Positions 24,832 to 33,390 of a stretch of DNA of 33,391 bases are shown here, one piece after another. Position 1 is the stretch's first letter, and the number at the start of each line of letters is the position of its first letter. Below the pieces are notes generated by a model, which was not told the origin of the DNA, made no database searches, and was given only the letters and a program-made list of their open reading frames with translations. The stretch comes from a bacterium (GTDB taxonomy: Bacteria > Planctomycetota > Phycisphaerae > Phycisphaerales > UBA1924): contig JANSXG010000017.1 of NCBI GenBank assembly GCA_024743075.1, positions 1 to 33,391 of the forward strand, read 5' to 3'. The position numbers and the translations under genes were made by a program.

Positions 24832-26286
24832 GTGACCATCGACCGTGTGCCCGTTTCGAATCCTCAACCCGGCTCTCACGCGACGAAGCTGGTGAACCGC
24901 CTGATTGGGCAGATCGGCGAGGATCGGTACGCGAGGTTCTTCGATGGGTCGGTCGTTTTCGAGTCGACCTCGGACGCGGTTATCCTCAAGGTCGGGAGTT
25001 CGTTCCAGTCCGAACTGCTCCAACGCCGCTTCGCATCCGAAGTCGAACGAGCGGCGGCCGCGGTCCGGGGTGACGCCGCCAGGGTGCACTGGAAGGTCAG
25101 TCGTCCGAACCGAGCCGCCGGCCAGTCGGCGGATTCACGAGTGGGGCAGAATCCCGCGGTCGCGCCCTCGCCCGCTCCGACGCGAGGGGCTCCCGGCCGG
25201 CGGCACGCCCAGTCGCGCTACTCTCTGGACACGCTCGTGGTCGGGCGCACGAACCGCATGGCGGTGAACGCCGCGCTCGAACTCGCCGCGCAGAAGCAGA
25301 TCGCCGGGATCTCAGCCCTCTTCGTTCACGGCCCGTGCGGTGTCGGCAAGACCCACCTCCTCCAGGGTGTCGCCGACCGTTTTCGTCGCGAGTGTCCGGG
25401 CGCGAGAGTCCGGTACGTGACCGGCGAGTCGTTCGCCAACGAGTTCATCGCGGCCGTCCAGTCCCGCTCGCTCGAAGCGTTCCGCAAACGCTACCGAGGC
25501 GTCGACCTGCTCTGCATCGACGACGTCCATTTCGTCGCGGGCAAGAAAGCGACCGAGTCGGAACTCCTGCACACCATCGATACTCTCGACCTCGACGGCG
25601 CCCGAGTGATGCTCGCGTCCGATGAGCACCCGAAGAAGATCGCACGCCTCAGCCACCGTCTGGTCTCGCGCTGCGTCTCAGGCATGGTCGTCCATATCGA
25701 GCCGCCGGACCAGGAATTGCGGGCTCTGCTCGCCGCCCGGATCGCCGCGAAACGCGGACTGCAGCTGGAGCCGGGCGCCGCCGACGCGATCGCCGGCGCG
25801 TGCCACGCCTCGGCCCGCGAGGTTGAGGGTGCGGTGCTGCGCGTGGAGGCGTACCAGAAACTTCTCGGCGGACCAGCTTCTGGTGCCCCGGTTAACGCGG
25901 CCATGGTCCGCCGGGTGCTCGGTGACGGGAACTCGACGCCGGGGCGGCGGCCGCTTCGGGTCAACCTGATCGTGGATGTGGTCTGTGAGAAGCTCGGCGT
26001 CGAACCCAACGATGTGCTCGGCTCGGGTCGTCACCGGCTCGTGGTGTTCGCCCGCTCGCTCTGCGCCCTTCTGGCGCGGAATCTGACAACCCGGTCGTTT
26101 CCGGAGATCGCGCGGGACCTCAACCGGCGGAACCATTCGACGATCGTCACCGCGGCCCAGCGGACACAGAAGATGATCGATGCGGGTGAGTCGCGCGATG
26201 CTGGCGGTATCCTTGGAGAACTGCGCGTGGCCGAGCTGCACGCCATGCTCAAAGACGAGATCCTCCGCCGAGCCAGCGCCGCCTGA
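24832..26286 (+). CDS. dnaA: Chromosomal replication initiator protein DnaA
   Basis: 484 residues from GTG 24832, chosen because GAGG lies seven bases upstream and domain I follows directly; an upstream in-frame extension is rich in Arg/Cys and unlike DnaA. Domain I (about 20-75, NRLIGQIGEDRYARFF) is short. A Pro/Ala linker leads to the AAA+ domain (about 125-350) with Walker A GPCGVGKTH, Walker B LLCIDDVHF and sensor blocks. Domain IV (about 370-470) ends with FPEIARDLNRRNHSTIVTA, the DnaA-box-reading helix-turn-helix. It opens the origin in an ATP-dependent way. dnaN, recF and gyrB do not follow; an aminotransferase does. Confidence 0.95.
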   Translation: MTIDRVPVSNPQPGSHATKLVNRLIGQIGEDRYARFFDGSVVFESTSDAVILKVGSSFQSELLQRRFASEVERAAAAVRGDAARVHWKVSRPNRAAGQSADSRVGQNPAVAPSPAPTRGAPGRRHAQSRYSLDTLVVGRTNRMAVNAALELAAQKQIAGISALFVHGPCGVGKTHLLQGVADRFRRECPGARVRYVTGESFANEFIAAVQSRSLEAFRKRYRGVDLLCIDDVHFVAGKKATESELLHTIDTLDLDGARVMLASDEHPKKIARLSHRLVSRCVSGMVVHIEPPDQELRALLAARIAAKRGLQLEPGAADAIAGACHASAREVEGAVLRVEAYQKLLGGPASGAPVNAAMVRRVLGDGNSTPGRRPLRVNLIVDVVCEKLGVEPNDVLGSGRHRLVVFARSLCALLARNLTTRSFPEIARDLNRRNHSTIVTAAQRTQKMIDAGESRDAGGILGELRVAELHAMLKDEILRRASAA

Positions 26287-26372
26287 CCCGAATCCGGCCA
26301 GTGCGGGTATCCTGCAGCGGTGTGGCCGCGTCGGACGGTCGCTCCCGAAGAACGATTCGACGGATGCCCGCC

Positions 26373-27527
26373 ATGGATGATGTCCCGCTGTCCAAACCCG
26401 ATATCACTGATCGCGAGATCGAACTGGTCACGCAGGTGCTCCGTTCGGACCGGCTCTCGATCGGACCGATGGTCGAGCGGTTCGAGCACCTGCTCGCTTC
26501 GCGATGCAATCGTGGTCACGGTGTGGCCTGTTCGAGCGGCACCGCGGGTCTGCACATGGCCCTGATCGCTGCGGGCGTCGGTCCCGGGGACGAGGTCATC
26601 ACGACGCCGTTCAGTTTCATCGCGCCGGCGAACGCGGTCCTTTATGTCGGTGCGAAGCCGATCTTTGCCGAGATCTGTCCGAAGTCGCTGAACATGGACC
26701 CGGTCAAAGTCGAAGCCGCGATCACGCCGAAGACCAAGGCGATCATCGCGGTCGAGAACTTCGGCAATCCACAGCACATGGACGAGTACCGCAAGATCGC
26801 CGATCGCAACGAGATCAAACTGATCGAAGACTGCTGCGAAGCGATCGGCGGTCGCTACCAGGGGCGGGCGGTGGGGGACTTCGGTCACTATGCCGTCTTC
26901 GGTTTCTACCCGAACAAGCAGATCACGACGGGCGAGGGAGGCATGGTCCTCACCAACGACGATCGCGGCGCAGAGGTGCTGCGGTCGCTGCGCAACCAGG
27001 GGCGTGCCACGCCGGGCACCTCCGGTCTCGGGAACTGGATGCAGTTTGAACGCCTTGGCTACAACTACCGGATGAGCGAGATTCAGGCGGCACTGGGCGT
27101 CGCGCAGCTTGAGCGCCTCGACGAGATCCTCGAAGCTCGCCGGACGGTCGCGAACCGGTACATCGAGCGGTTCATGGGCCTCTCGGAAGTCGTGCTCCCG
27201 AACATCAGCGACGAAACGACGATGAGCTGGTTCGTGTTCGTGCTTCGGCTGAACGACCAGTACACCGGCGTGGAGCGTGACCGGATCGTTCAGGGCCTGC
27301 ATCGTCACGACGTCGGCTCCGCGGCGTACTTTCCGGCGATTCACATCCAGCCGCACTTCCAGGCGCTCGGCTTCCGGCAGGGCGACTTCCCGATCACCGA
27401 GAGCGTTTCTGAGCGGACGCTGGCCTTGCCGTTTTACACAAGCCTCTCGGCTCGGGACGCCGACTTCGCTGCATCGACATTCGAACTGATGATCGCTCGC
27501 GAGAACCTGAGCCGTCGCGACGGCTGA
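26373..27527 (+). CDS. DegT/DnrJ/EryC1-family PLP aminotransferase
   Basis: About 384 residues; ATG 26373 and ATG 26364 are both possible and neither has a strong ribosome site. Family blocks: ACSSGTAGLHMALIAAG, GDEVITTPFSF, IEDCCEAIGG, then GFYPNKQITTGEGG, in which the Lys forms the Schiff base with PLP, and later GYNYRMSEIQAALG. These enzymes transfer an amino group to keto-sugars for surface polysaccharide or glycan synthesis. No other sugar gene is nearby, so the substrate is unknown. It follows dnaA by 86 bases. Confidence 0.93.
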   Translation: MDDVPLSKPDITDREIELVTQVLRSDRLSIGPMVERFEHLLASRCNRGHGVACSSGTAGLHMALIAAGVGPGDEVITTPFSFIAPANAVLYVGAKPIFAEICPKSLNMDPVKVEAAITPKTKAIIAVENFGNPQHMDEYRKIADRNEIKLIEDCCEAIGGRYQGRAVGDFGHYAVFGFYPNKQITTGEGGMVLTNDDRGAEVLRSLRNQGRATPGTSGLGNWMQFERLGYNYRMSEIQAALGVAQLERLDEILEARRTVANRYIERFMGLSEVVLPNISDETTMSWFVFVLRLNDQYTGVERDRIVQGLHRHDVGSAAYFPAIHIQPHFQALGFRQGDFPITESVSERTLALPFYTSLSARDADFAASTFELMIARENLSRRDG

Positions 27528-27542
27528 CCAAAACGCAGACCG

Positions 27543-27562
27543 GCGACCCGCGCGTGGGTCGC
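27543..27562 (+). terminator. Hairpin after the aminotransferase gene
   Basis: A perfect 7-bp stem GCGACCC/GGGTCGC with a six-base loop, 15 bases after the stop codon. No T run follows, so it is at best a weak or factor-assisted terminator. Confidence 0.3.
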
Positions 27563-27669
27563 TGGCGCGTGCCTCGTTGTCCGGATGGTGGCATCGCGTC
27601 TGAGGGGGCAACGCCGAACGATTCGATGGGTGGGTCGAACCGCTGCTCGCATCCGGGCAGGCCGGAGGA

Positions 27670-27960
27670 TCAGTCGGTTTCGGGCCCTTCACCGAGCGGG
27701 CCGCTCTCGCCGCCGTCGACGAGCCCGCGCAGGTACTCGTTTTCGCGCCGCGTCGCTTCGAGATCGAACACGAGATATTTCACGGAAAGTCGCAGGTGAT
27801 CCAGCGAGTCCTGCAGGCCTCGGATGGTCTGCTTGATTCTCTCACGGCGGTCGCGGGTTTCTTCGGCCAGTTGGAGGAGCTCGTCGCGCTTCTCGCTCGG
27901 GAGATCCTCGATCTGGGCGATAAGGTCGCCGAGCTTGTCCTGGAATTCGTGATCGTTCAT
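27670..27960 (-). CDS. Small coiled-coil protein
   Basis: 96 residues from ATG 27960 (AAGGAG nine bases upstream). Almost entirely charged helix with heptad-like Leu/Ile spacing: FQDKLGDLIAQIEDLPSEKR, LLQLAEETRDRRERIKQTIR, LQDSLDHLRLSVKYLVFDLE, ATRRENEYLRGLV. A short Gly/Glu tail follows. The pattern suggests a dimeric coiled coil. No enzyme motif, membrane segment or signal peptide. Similar small proteins occur widely in planctomycetes without known function; I cannot name the family. Confidence 0.75.
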   Translation of the reverse strand: MNDHEFQDKLGDLIAQIEDLPSEKRDELLQLAEETRDRRERIKQTIRGLQDSLDHLRLSVKYLVFDLEATRRENEYLRGLVDGGESGPLGEGPETD

Positions 27961-28205
27961 CGCGCGTCGCTCCTTCAATTCTTAGGCGTTGTTCGGCGCC
28001 CCGGTAGCCGAGGCGACGCCTTGAAGGATGCAAAGCGGGGGCGCGATTCCGGCACGGCGCGCGTGCCGAAGTCTTGCGAGGGCTGGGGGCCGAGAAAAAC
28101 GGGGCTTCCGCGGCCAGAACGGGGAACGCCGTCATACCGAGAGTTCGCCGGGCAGAAGATCGGAGATCGCCTTGGGCGGCAGTCTGTGCGTCGTGTTGCG
28201 TGGAA

Positions 28206-28841
28206 TCAACGCTTCACGAGACAGCCACGCAACATGTCAACGCCCTTGGGCGGTGCGTTCTTCGCCGCTTCACGGAGGCAGCCAGGGTCCTTCTTGAGGG
28301 CCTCGGCGGCAAGACGGCGCAGGTGGGCGTCCCTGTTGGTCTGGAATCGTGCGAAGAACTGCTCGAGTTCGTGGCGGTTGAACCGCGAGAGCGGGTCCTT
28401 CATGCCGGTCTGAGCCGCGGCCCAGTCGAGAAGGGACCCGCCAGAATCGGAGAATCTGAAAAGGCCGAGGGTGGCTTTGATCCGATTGCCGATCGACTGA
28501 AACGGATCGGTACAGGACTGGGGAAGGCGAGCCATGACCTCGGCTGGGTCGCCCGCCTCAAGTTCCTGCAGCCAGGAGCCATTGGACTCGGTCGTGGTGG
28601 CCCCCTCAGATTCAGAACGGATCTGTCGCGCCGGGGCGTCCGCCTGATCCGCGGGGCGGATGTCGGCGACGGCGGTCGAGAGGGTCTTCAGCCCTGCACG
28701 CTCGAAACGGATCGTCAGTCGCTGGCAGGCTTTGCCGTCCTGACTGAGGTTCTGGGCGCTGGAAACGACCCCGATGCCCCATTCGGGTTTGCCGGCGTGC
28801 ACCACGCGGTCTCCAAAACCGAACACATCCTGTGCGATCAA
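28206..28841 (-). CDS. DUF3553-domain protein
   Basis: About 211 residues from the TTG at 28841, preferred over a GTG at 28859 because AAGGAG lies seven bases before the TTG. Residues ~5-60 (FGFGDRVVHAGKPEWGIGVV, then QRLTIRFERAGLKTLSTA) match the DUF3553 pattern, a small SH3-like domain also found at the end of some UvrD-type helicases. The rest is an acidic linker and a helical C-terminal domain (DPLSRFNRHELEQFFARFQT) of unknown role. It is divergent from rpoZ. A nucleic-acid or polymerase-related role is possible but unsupported. Confidence 0.75.
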   Translation of the reverse strand: MIAQDVFGFGDRVVHAGKPEWGIGVVSSAQNLSQDGKACQRLTIRFERAGLKTLSTAVADIRPADQADAPARQIRSESEGATTTESNGSWLQELEAGDPAEVMARLPQSCTDPFQSIGNRIKATLGLFRFSDSGGSLLDWAAAQTGMKDPLSRFNRHELEQFFARFQTNRDAHLRRLAAEALKKDPGCLREAAKNAPPKGVDMLRGCLVKR

Positions 28842-28948
28842 AATCACGCTCCTTAGCACGGGACCCGATGGATGGGCCTCTCAGGGGGGCGAAACCGAGG
28901 ATTCCGGGGCTTGAGTCCCGGAACTGGACGCGTAGGCCAGCGCCGGAT

Positions 28949-28978
28949 TTGCCCGGTGATATGGGTTTCGGCTACACT
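28949..28978 (+). promoter_or_regulatory. Possible promoter of rpoZ-coaC
   Basis: TTGCCC, an 18-base spacer and TACACT, 114 bases before the rpoZ start. The -35 is only partly consensus. A hairpin with 8-bp arms lies just upstream (28902-28923). Confidence 0.35.
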
Positions 28979-29092
28979 TCTCTGTTCGCAGCAGATCGGA
29001 GGCAACTCGCCGCCCGTCACAGTCCCAACGGGCAGTCGCGCTCGGCGACCAGCCGTCTGCTCAGACAGAGTATACCCGGAGAACCCAGCCCC

Positions 29093-29344
29093 ATGATCGA
29101 AGCTCTCAAAAGCGAGGAAATCGTGAACAAGGTCGGCGGACGCTTCAAGCTCTGCGCCCTGATCCAGAAGCGCCTCGTTGAGATTCTCGATGGCGCCCGC
29201 CCGCTTGTGGAGCGTAACGGCCGGTCGGATCTTGAAGTCGTGGTTGCCGAGATCATGGAAGATAAGATCACGATCGACTTCGAGACCACCGAGGGTATCG
29301 AACTCTCGCCCGCTGCGGCGGCGCTGGTGAACACCGGCGAATAA
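29093..29344 (+). CDS. rpoZ: RNA polymerase omega subunit (divergent)
   Basis: 83 residues. SEEIVNKVGGRFKLCALIQK then RLVEILDGARPLV keeps the omega spacing '..D.V..RF.LV.L..KRA..L..GA.PLV' seen in E. coli RpoZ, although the central Ala-Arg pairs are altered. The C-terminal part (VVVAEIMEDKITIDFE) follows the usual length. GGAGAA precedes the ATG. Omega helps the beta-prime subunit fold and assemble. The next gene is coaC after 20 bases; rpoZ followed by coaBC is a common bacterial order and supports the call. Confidence 0.85.
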   Translation: MIEALKSEEIVNKVGGRFKLCALIQKRLVEILDGARPLVERNGRSDLEVVVAEIMEDKITIDFETTEGIELSPAAAALVNTGE

Positions 29345-29364
29345 TTCCCGGACGGGACTCCCAA

Positions 29365-29928
29365 GTGGCTTCTGAACTGGACGGACGGCGCATCTTTGTC
29401 GGGGTGACCGGCGGGGTGGCGGCGTACAAGTCCGTGGCACTGGTCAGTCGGCTGGTTCAGTCCGGTGCGTCTGTAACCGTGGCGATGACCAACGCGGCGA
29501 CGAAGTTCGTCACGCCGTTGAGTTTTCAGGCGATCTCGGGCCGCCCGGTCTACTCGAATATGTGGGAACACATCGAGTCGCAGGATCCGCAGCACATTTC
29601 GCTGGCGTCCTCGCTCGACCTCGCCATCGTCGCGCCGTGCACGATGGACTGCATGGCGAAGCTTGTCGCCGGTTTGACCGGCGACATGGTCACGCTGGTG
29701 CTCTCAGCGATCGATCGCTCGAAGACGCCTGTGTTGCTCGCGCCCAGCATGAACGAGGTGATGTGGTCGCAGCCGTCCACGCGACGGAATCGGGCGCAAC
29801 TCGAAGCCGACGGCTTCTTTTTCACCGGCCCGACCGAGGGCTGGCAGGCCTGCCGCGCGGTCGGACCCGGGCGGATGCAGGAGCCCGAAGCCATCTTCGA
29901 TGAGGCGACTCGGCTTGTCGGGCGCTGA
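29365..29928 (+). CDS. coaC: Stand-alone phosphopantothenoylcysteine decarboxylase (CoaC)
   Basis: 187 residues, GTG start. A flavoprotein of the HFCD family: GVTGGVAAYKSVALVSRLVQ (FMN region), the active-site His in QHISLA, the PxMNxxMW signature as APSMNEVMW, and ACRAVGPGRM with the substrate-clamp Cys. It makes phosphopantetheine in coenzyme A synthesis. Most bacteria have a CoaC-CoaB fusion of about 400 residues; here the chain ends after the decarboxylase, and the next gene is not CoaB, so the ligase must be elsewhere. Probably co-transcribed with rpoZ. Confidence 0.92.
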   Translation: MASELDGRRIFVGVTGGVAAYKSVALVSRLVQSGASVTVAMTNAATKFVTPLSFQAISGRPVYSNMWEHIESQDPQHISLASSLDLAIVAPCTMDCMAKLVAGLTGDMVTLVLSAIDRSKTPVLLAPSMNEVMWSQPSTRRNRAQLEADGFFFTGPTEGWQACRAVGPGRMQEPEAIFDEATRLVGR

Positions 29929-29970
29929 GCCCTCGACAGCCCGCCCGCGTTTTGGGACGATCCAAACCCG

Positions 29971-31023
29971 ATGAACACTCCACCCACGAGCCCCGTTTCG
30001 GAGATTGATGGCGACGCGGGGCTGGTCGCTCGCATCTCAAACGAACTGCACCTGCCGTTGCTCGCCCGGGGCGTTCTCCAGAGTTTTCGGCCCGGACACC
30101 TGCTGCTCGGCTGCGTCGCGGCGTTGCTCGTCCTCGGTGGGGCCTGGGTGCTCGATCGGGCCTTGGTCACCATGTTCGATTCCGACGGGTCGCCGTTTGG
30201 TGTTCTCGGCGCGTTCTGGCCGACCGGCGGGCCGGAGATGCTTCAGTCGCGTCTGTCGCGATTCCAGCGTTTCGCGGAGTTCCACGAGGTCGGCGCGAGC
30301 ATCGTGGTCGCCTTCGCCATCGTCCTCACGGGCCCTTTCCTCGGTGCGATCGCCCGCAGCACGGCCTTCGATGTTTGCCTGAATCGGCATATCGGGCTGC
30401 GCGCGTCGGCGAAGTTCTCGGTACGCCGGCTCTCTGCGCTGATCGGCGCACCCGCCATCCCGCTGCTCGCGCTCGGGGTGGGTTCGGCCCTGATCGCGTT
30501 GTTCGGGCTTGTGCTGTTCTCCGCCGGATTCACCCAGCCGATCGGTGGCATCCTGTTCGTCGTGCCACTGCTCATCGGTCTTGTGCTGGGCGCGATCGGA
30601 ATTGCCTTCGTCGCATCGCACTGCATGCTCGCACCCGCGTCGGCCATCGACGGGGCCGACGCGATAGATTCGATCCAGCGCAGCGTCGGGTACCTGCTCG
30701 CTCGCCCCATCCGGTTTGTGCTCTACGTGCTGGTGCTGTTGGTGTTGCTGAACTACGCCTACGCTCTGGTGCAGACCGTGTTCCGCGTGGCGATCAACGC
30801 TGCCCTCGCCGCCCTTCCGGAGTCCGGTCTGGAAGACGCGGATGCGGAGTTCACCGCCAGCGCGGTGAACTTCTGGGTGCAGCTCCTCTGGCTCGTGTTC
30901 ATCGGCTGGGTGATCAGTTTCTATGCAACGGCCTCGACCGCGGTCTATCTGATCATGCGTGAAGCGTGCGATGGACAGGATATAGCAGTCGTCGCGACCG
31001 ATGAGGTTCGATCAACCGGGTGA
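29971..31023 (+). CDS. Polytopic inner-membrane protein, unknown function
   Basis: 350 residues, about six membrane segments (starting near 45, 108, 158, 188, 247 and 305). The first ~40 residues are polar with a probable cytoplasmic N-terminus. No transporter motif or charged residue pattern is recognisable. It follows coaC by 42 bases, so it may be in the rpoZ operon, but no functional link is evident. The last 12 bases overlap the end of the convergent gene. Confidence 0.8.
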   Translation: MNTPPTSPVSEIDGDAGLVARISNELHLPLLARGVLQSFRPGHLLLGCVAALLVLGGAWVLDRALVTMFDSDGSPFGVLGAFWPTGGPEMLQSRLSRFQRFAEFHEVGASIVVAFAIVLTGPFLGAIARSTAFDVCLNRHIGLRASAKFSVRRLSALIGAPAIPLLALGVGSALIALFGLVLFSAGFTQPIGGILFVVPLLIGLVLGAIGIAFVASHCMLAPASAIDGADAIDSIQRSVGYLLARPIRFVLYVLVLLVLLNYAYALVQTVFRVAINAALAALPESGLEDADAEFTASAVNFWVQLLWLVFIGWVISFYATASTAVYLIMREACDGQDIAVVATDEVRSTG

Positions 31024-31428
31024 CGACCTTGTCGAGCGACGGGCGTCGATGCTCTCCCCGCTCGGGACGACGCCAAGTTCCTCGTCAAACTCGGCCGGAA
31101 ACCGCACGGTGACGATGCGCTCTTCCACGAACCACGCCAGCTCCAGGAATACTTCCGGGACGGGCTCGCCCGATCGGCGGAGCCTGTCGATGAGTGCGGC
31201 GCGTTCTGCGTGGAAGTCCTCGTCCGGGTAGAACTCGGTGCGCGTGGTTGGCTCGCCGAGACGGGCGATGATCTCGGACACCGTGAGTCCCACGAGTTCG
31301 GATGCACCCCCGGCAACCGGCGTCGGCGATGGGAATCCGCTTCGCAGCAGCGCGGCCACAACCGCCAGGCTTACAAAGAGGATGCCGAGATACAGTTGTC
31401 GCTTGGAGCGGGGCCGGCGCTTTTCCAT
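31012..31428 (-). CDS. Membrane-anchored small protein, BamE/SmpA-like fold possible
   Basis: 138 residues from ATG 31428; GTG 31434 is an alternative. A basic N-terminus precedes one membrane segment (LYLGILFVSLAVVAALL). The outer part has GLTVSEIIARLGEPT, the 'helix then LG.P' turn typical of SmpA/BamE-type small envelope domains, followed by ELAWFVEERIVTVRF as beta strands. The tail is polar. It lies immediately after mfd on the same strand (3-base gap) and may be read with it. Confidence 0.7.
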   Translation of the reverse strand: MEKRRPRSKRQLYLGILFVSLAVVAALLRSGFPSPTPVAGGASELVGLTVSEIIARLGEPTTRTEFYPDEDFHAERAALIDRLRRSGEPVPEVFLELAWFVEERIVTVRFPAEFDEELGVVPSGESIDARRSTRSSPG

Positions 31429-31437
31429 TGTCACATG

Positions 31438-33390
31438 CTACGCTGTTTGTGCCGCGCGCTTCTCGCCACTGAACCGTCGTCGCAGCATCACGAGCAGCGT
31501 GGAGGGCTCGAGAAACTGTGCGGGCGGGCGGTAGTAGACGTCGTGGACCGTGCCGTCTCGATTCGGCGCGCTGTCGCTGGCCTTCGACTTCGCCGCTGCG
31601 CGCTGCGCGGCGGACACCAGCCGCAGGGTGCCCGGTGCGTCGCCGAGGTGCTGCTCAAGCAGATCCGGGCGACTGGTCCGGAAGATCACGTCCTGCTCGT
31701 GCACGTTGATCGAGCGGATTCCCAGTGACGAGGCTGCGGCCCGGAGTCGGGCGAGCTCAACGAGGCGTTCGGCCTGCTTCGGGAGCGCGCCGTACGCCTG
31801 CCGGAGGTCTTCCTCGACCGCGTCGGCGGCTTCGGGCGACTCGGCCAGCGCGAGACGCCGGTAGGCCTCCAGTCGACGAGCGTCGGACGGGATGTAGTTC
31901 TTCGGCAGGTTCCCGGTGACACCGATGCTCACGGTCGTCTCCGACACCGCTCCGGTCGGCTCGCCCTGCAGTTCCTTCGCGGCCTGATCGAGCAGCTTGC
32001 AGTACATATCGTAGCCAACCGCCGAGATGTGCCCGGATTGTTCGGCGCCGAGCAGGTTTCCGGCCCCGCGGATCTCGAGATCGCGCATCGCGATCTTGAA
32101 GCCCGCACCGAGCATCGAGTACTCCTCGATCGCGCGCAGTCGCTTTTTCGCGATGTCCGGCACGGGCTTGTCCGGCGGGAGGAGAAGATAGCAGTAGGCC
32201 CGATGCTTGTAGCGGCCCACCCGACCTCGAAGCTGGTGCAGGTCGGCAAGGCCGAACATATGGGCGTCGTTGATCAGCATCGTGTTGGCGGTGGGGATGT
32301 CGATGCCGGATTCGATGATGGTGGTCGAAACAAGGATGTCCGCGCGACGGTCCATGAAGGTGCGCATGACCTCTTCGAGCTCGCGTTCGGGCATCTGGCC
32401 GTGTCCGATCACGATCCGGGCGTCCGGGACGAGACGGCGGATGTCATCGGCGACCGACTTGATGTTGTGCACGCGGTTGTGCACGAAGTAGACCTGCCCC
32501 TCGCGAGCGAGTTCGCGCTCGATCGCGTGGCGGATGCGCTTCGTGTTGTGGGGGATCACCTCGGTGACGACCGCCCGCCGGTCCATAGGCGGCGTCGACA
32601 GCGACGAGATATCGCGCAGACCGAGCATGGACATGTGGAGCGTGCGGGGGATGGGCGTGGCGCTAAGCGTGAGCACATCCACCGTGAGCTTGAGCTGCAG
32701 GAGTTTGTTCTTGTCCTCAACGCCGAACTTCTGCTCCTCGTCGACGATGACGAGCCCAAGATCGGAGAACTTCACATCGCTGCTGAGGATGCGGTGCGTG
32801 CCGATGAGCACATCAACCTGGCCGGTGCGAACGCGCTTGAGGATCTCGTTCTGCTGCTGACGCGTCTTGAAGCGGTTGAGCGTTTCGACGCGGAATGGAT
32901 AGTCAGCGAATCGCTGGCTGAACGTGCGTCCGTGTTGCTCGGCCAGGATTGTGGTTGGCACGAGCACCGCGACCTGTTTGCCGAACTCGGCGGCCTTGAA
33001 CGCGGCGCGGATCGCCACTTCGGTCTTGCCGTAGCCCACATCGCCGCAGAGCAGGCGGTCCATGGGCTGCGTCCGCCCCATATCGCGCTTGATCGCCCCG
33101 AGCGCGCTGAGCTGGTCTTCGGTCTCGTCGTACGGGAACTCTTCCTCGAACTCGGTCTGCCACGGGGTATCCGCGGGGAAGCGGATACCGGGCATCGACT
33201 CGCGAGCGGCCTGCACGCGCAGCATTTCCGCCGCGAGGTCCTTGACGGATTCTTTGACGTGGTCCTTCTGAGCCTGCCACTTCTTCCCGCCGAGTACGGA
33301 AAGCGGCGGGCGGGGGGGACCGCCCCCCCCCCCCGACAGCAGCACCGAGGCGAGAGGAGTCACCGGGCCAAGGAGAGTTGGTGGGGTGGC
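31438..33390 (-). CDS. mfd: Transcription-repair coupling factor, C-terminal half (partial)
   Basis: The 5' end is off the right edge. From SVLGGKKWQAQKDHV (about 33300) the sequence is clear Mfd: the relay and helicase core with Walker A GDVGYGKTEVA, the DEEQ box VIVDEEQKFG, SATPIPRTLH, TTIIESGIDIP, and LRGRVGR, then the TRCF C-terminal domain. It displaces RNA polymerase stalled at DNA lesions and recruits UvrA. Before ~33320 the reading becomes SGGGGGPPRPP across a G12 tract and then does not look like the expected polymerase-interaction region (LVQKYIG type) in any frame, so the edge sequence is suspect. The extreme C-terminus (RRRFSGEKRAAQTA) is intact. Confidence 0.93.
   Translation of the reverse strand, partial: ATPPTLLGPVTPLASVLLSGGGGGPPRPPLSVLGGKKWQAQKDHVKESVKDLAAEMLRVQAARESMPGIRFPADTPWQTEFEEEFPYDETEDQLSALGAIKRDMGRTQPMDRLLCGDVGYGKTEVAIRAAFKAAEFGKQVAVLVPTTILAEQHGRTFSQRFADYPFRVETLNRFKTRQQQNEILKRVRTGQVDVLIGTHRILSSDVKFSDLGLVIVDEEQKFGVEDKNKLLQLKLTVDVLTLSATPIPRTLHMSMLGLRDISSLSTPPMDRRAVVTEVIPHNTKRIRHAIERELAREGQVYFVHNRVHNIKSVADDIRRLVPDARIVIGHGQMPERELEEVMRTFMDRRADILVSTTIIESGIDIPTANTMLINDAHMFGLADLHQLRGRVGRYKHRAYCYLLLPPDKPVPDIAKKRLRAIEEYSMLGAGFKIAMRDLEIRGAGNLLGAEQSGHISAVGYDMYCKLLDQAAKELQGEPTGAVSETTVSIGVTGNLPKNYIPSDARRLEAYRRLALAESPEAADAVEEDLRQAYGALPKQAERLVELARLRAAASSLGIRSINVHEQDVIFRTSRPDLLEQHLGDAPGTLRLVSAAQRAAAKSKASDSAPNRDGTVHDVYYRPPAQFLEPSTLLVMLRRRFSGEKRAAQTA

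Noticed and set aside
26031-27692. 553-codon minus-strand open frame over dnaA and the aminotransferase
   Set aside because: Both plus-strand genes are certain and this frame shows no family motif.
27842-28135. 97-codon minus-strand frame overlapping the coiled-coil gene
   Set aside because: It is out of frame with the well-supported coiled-coil protein, is rich in Arg and Pro, and lacks a ribosome site.
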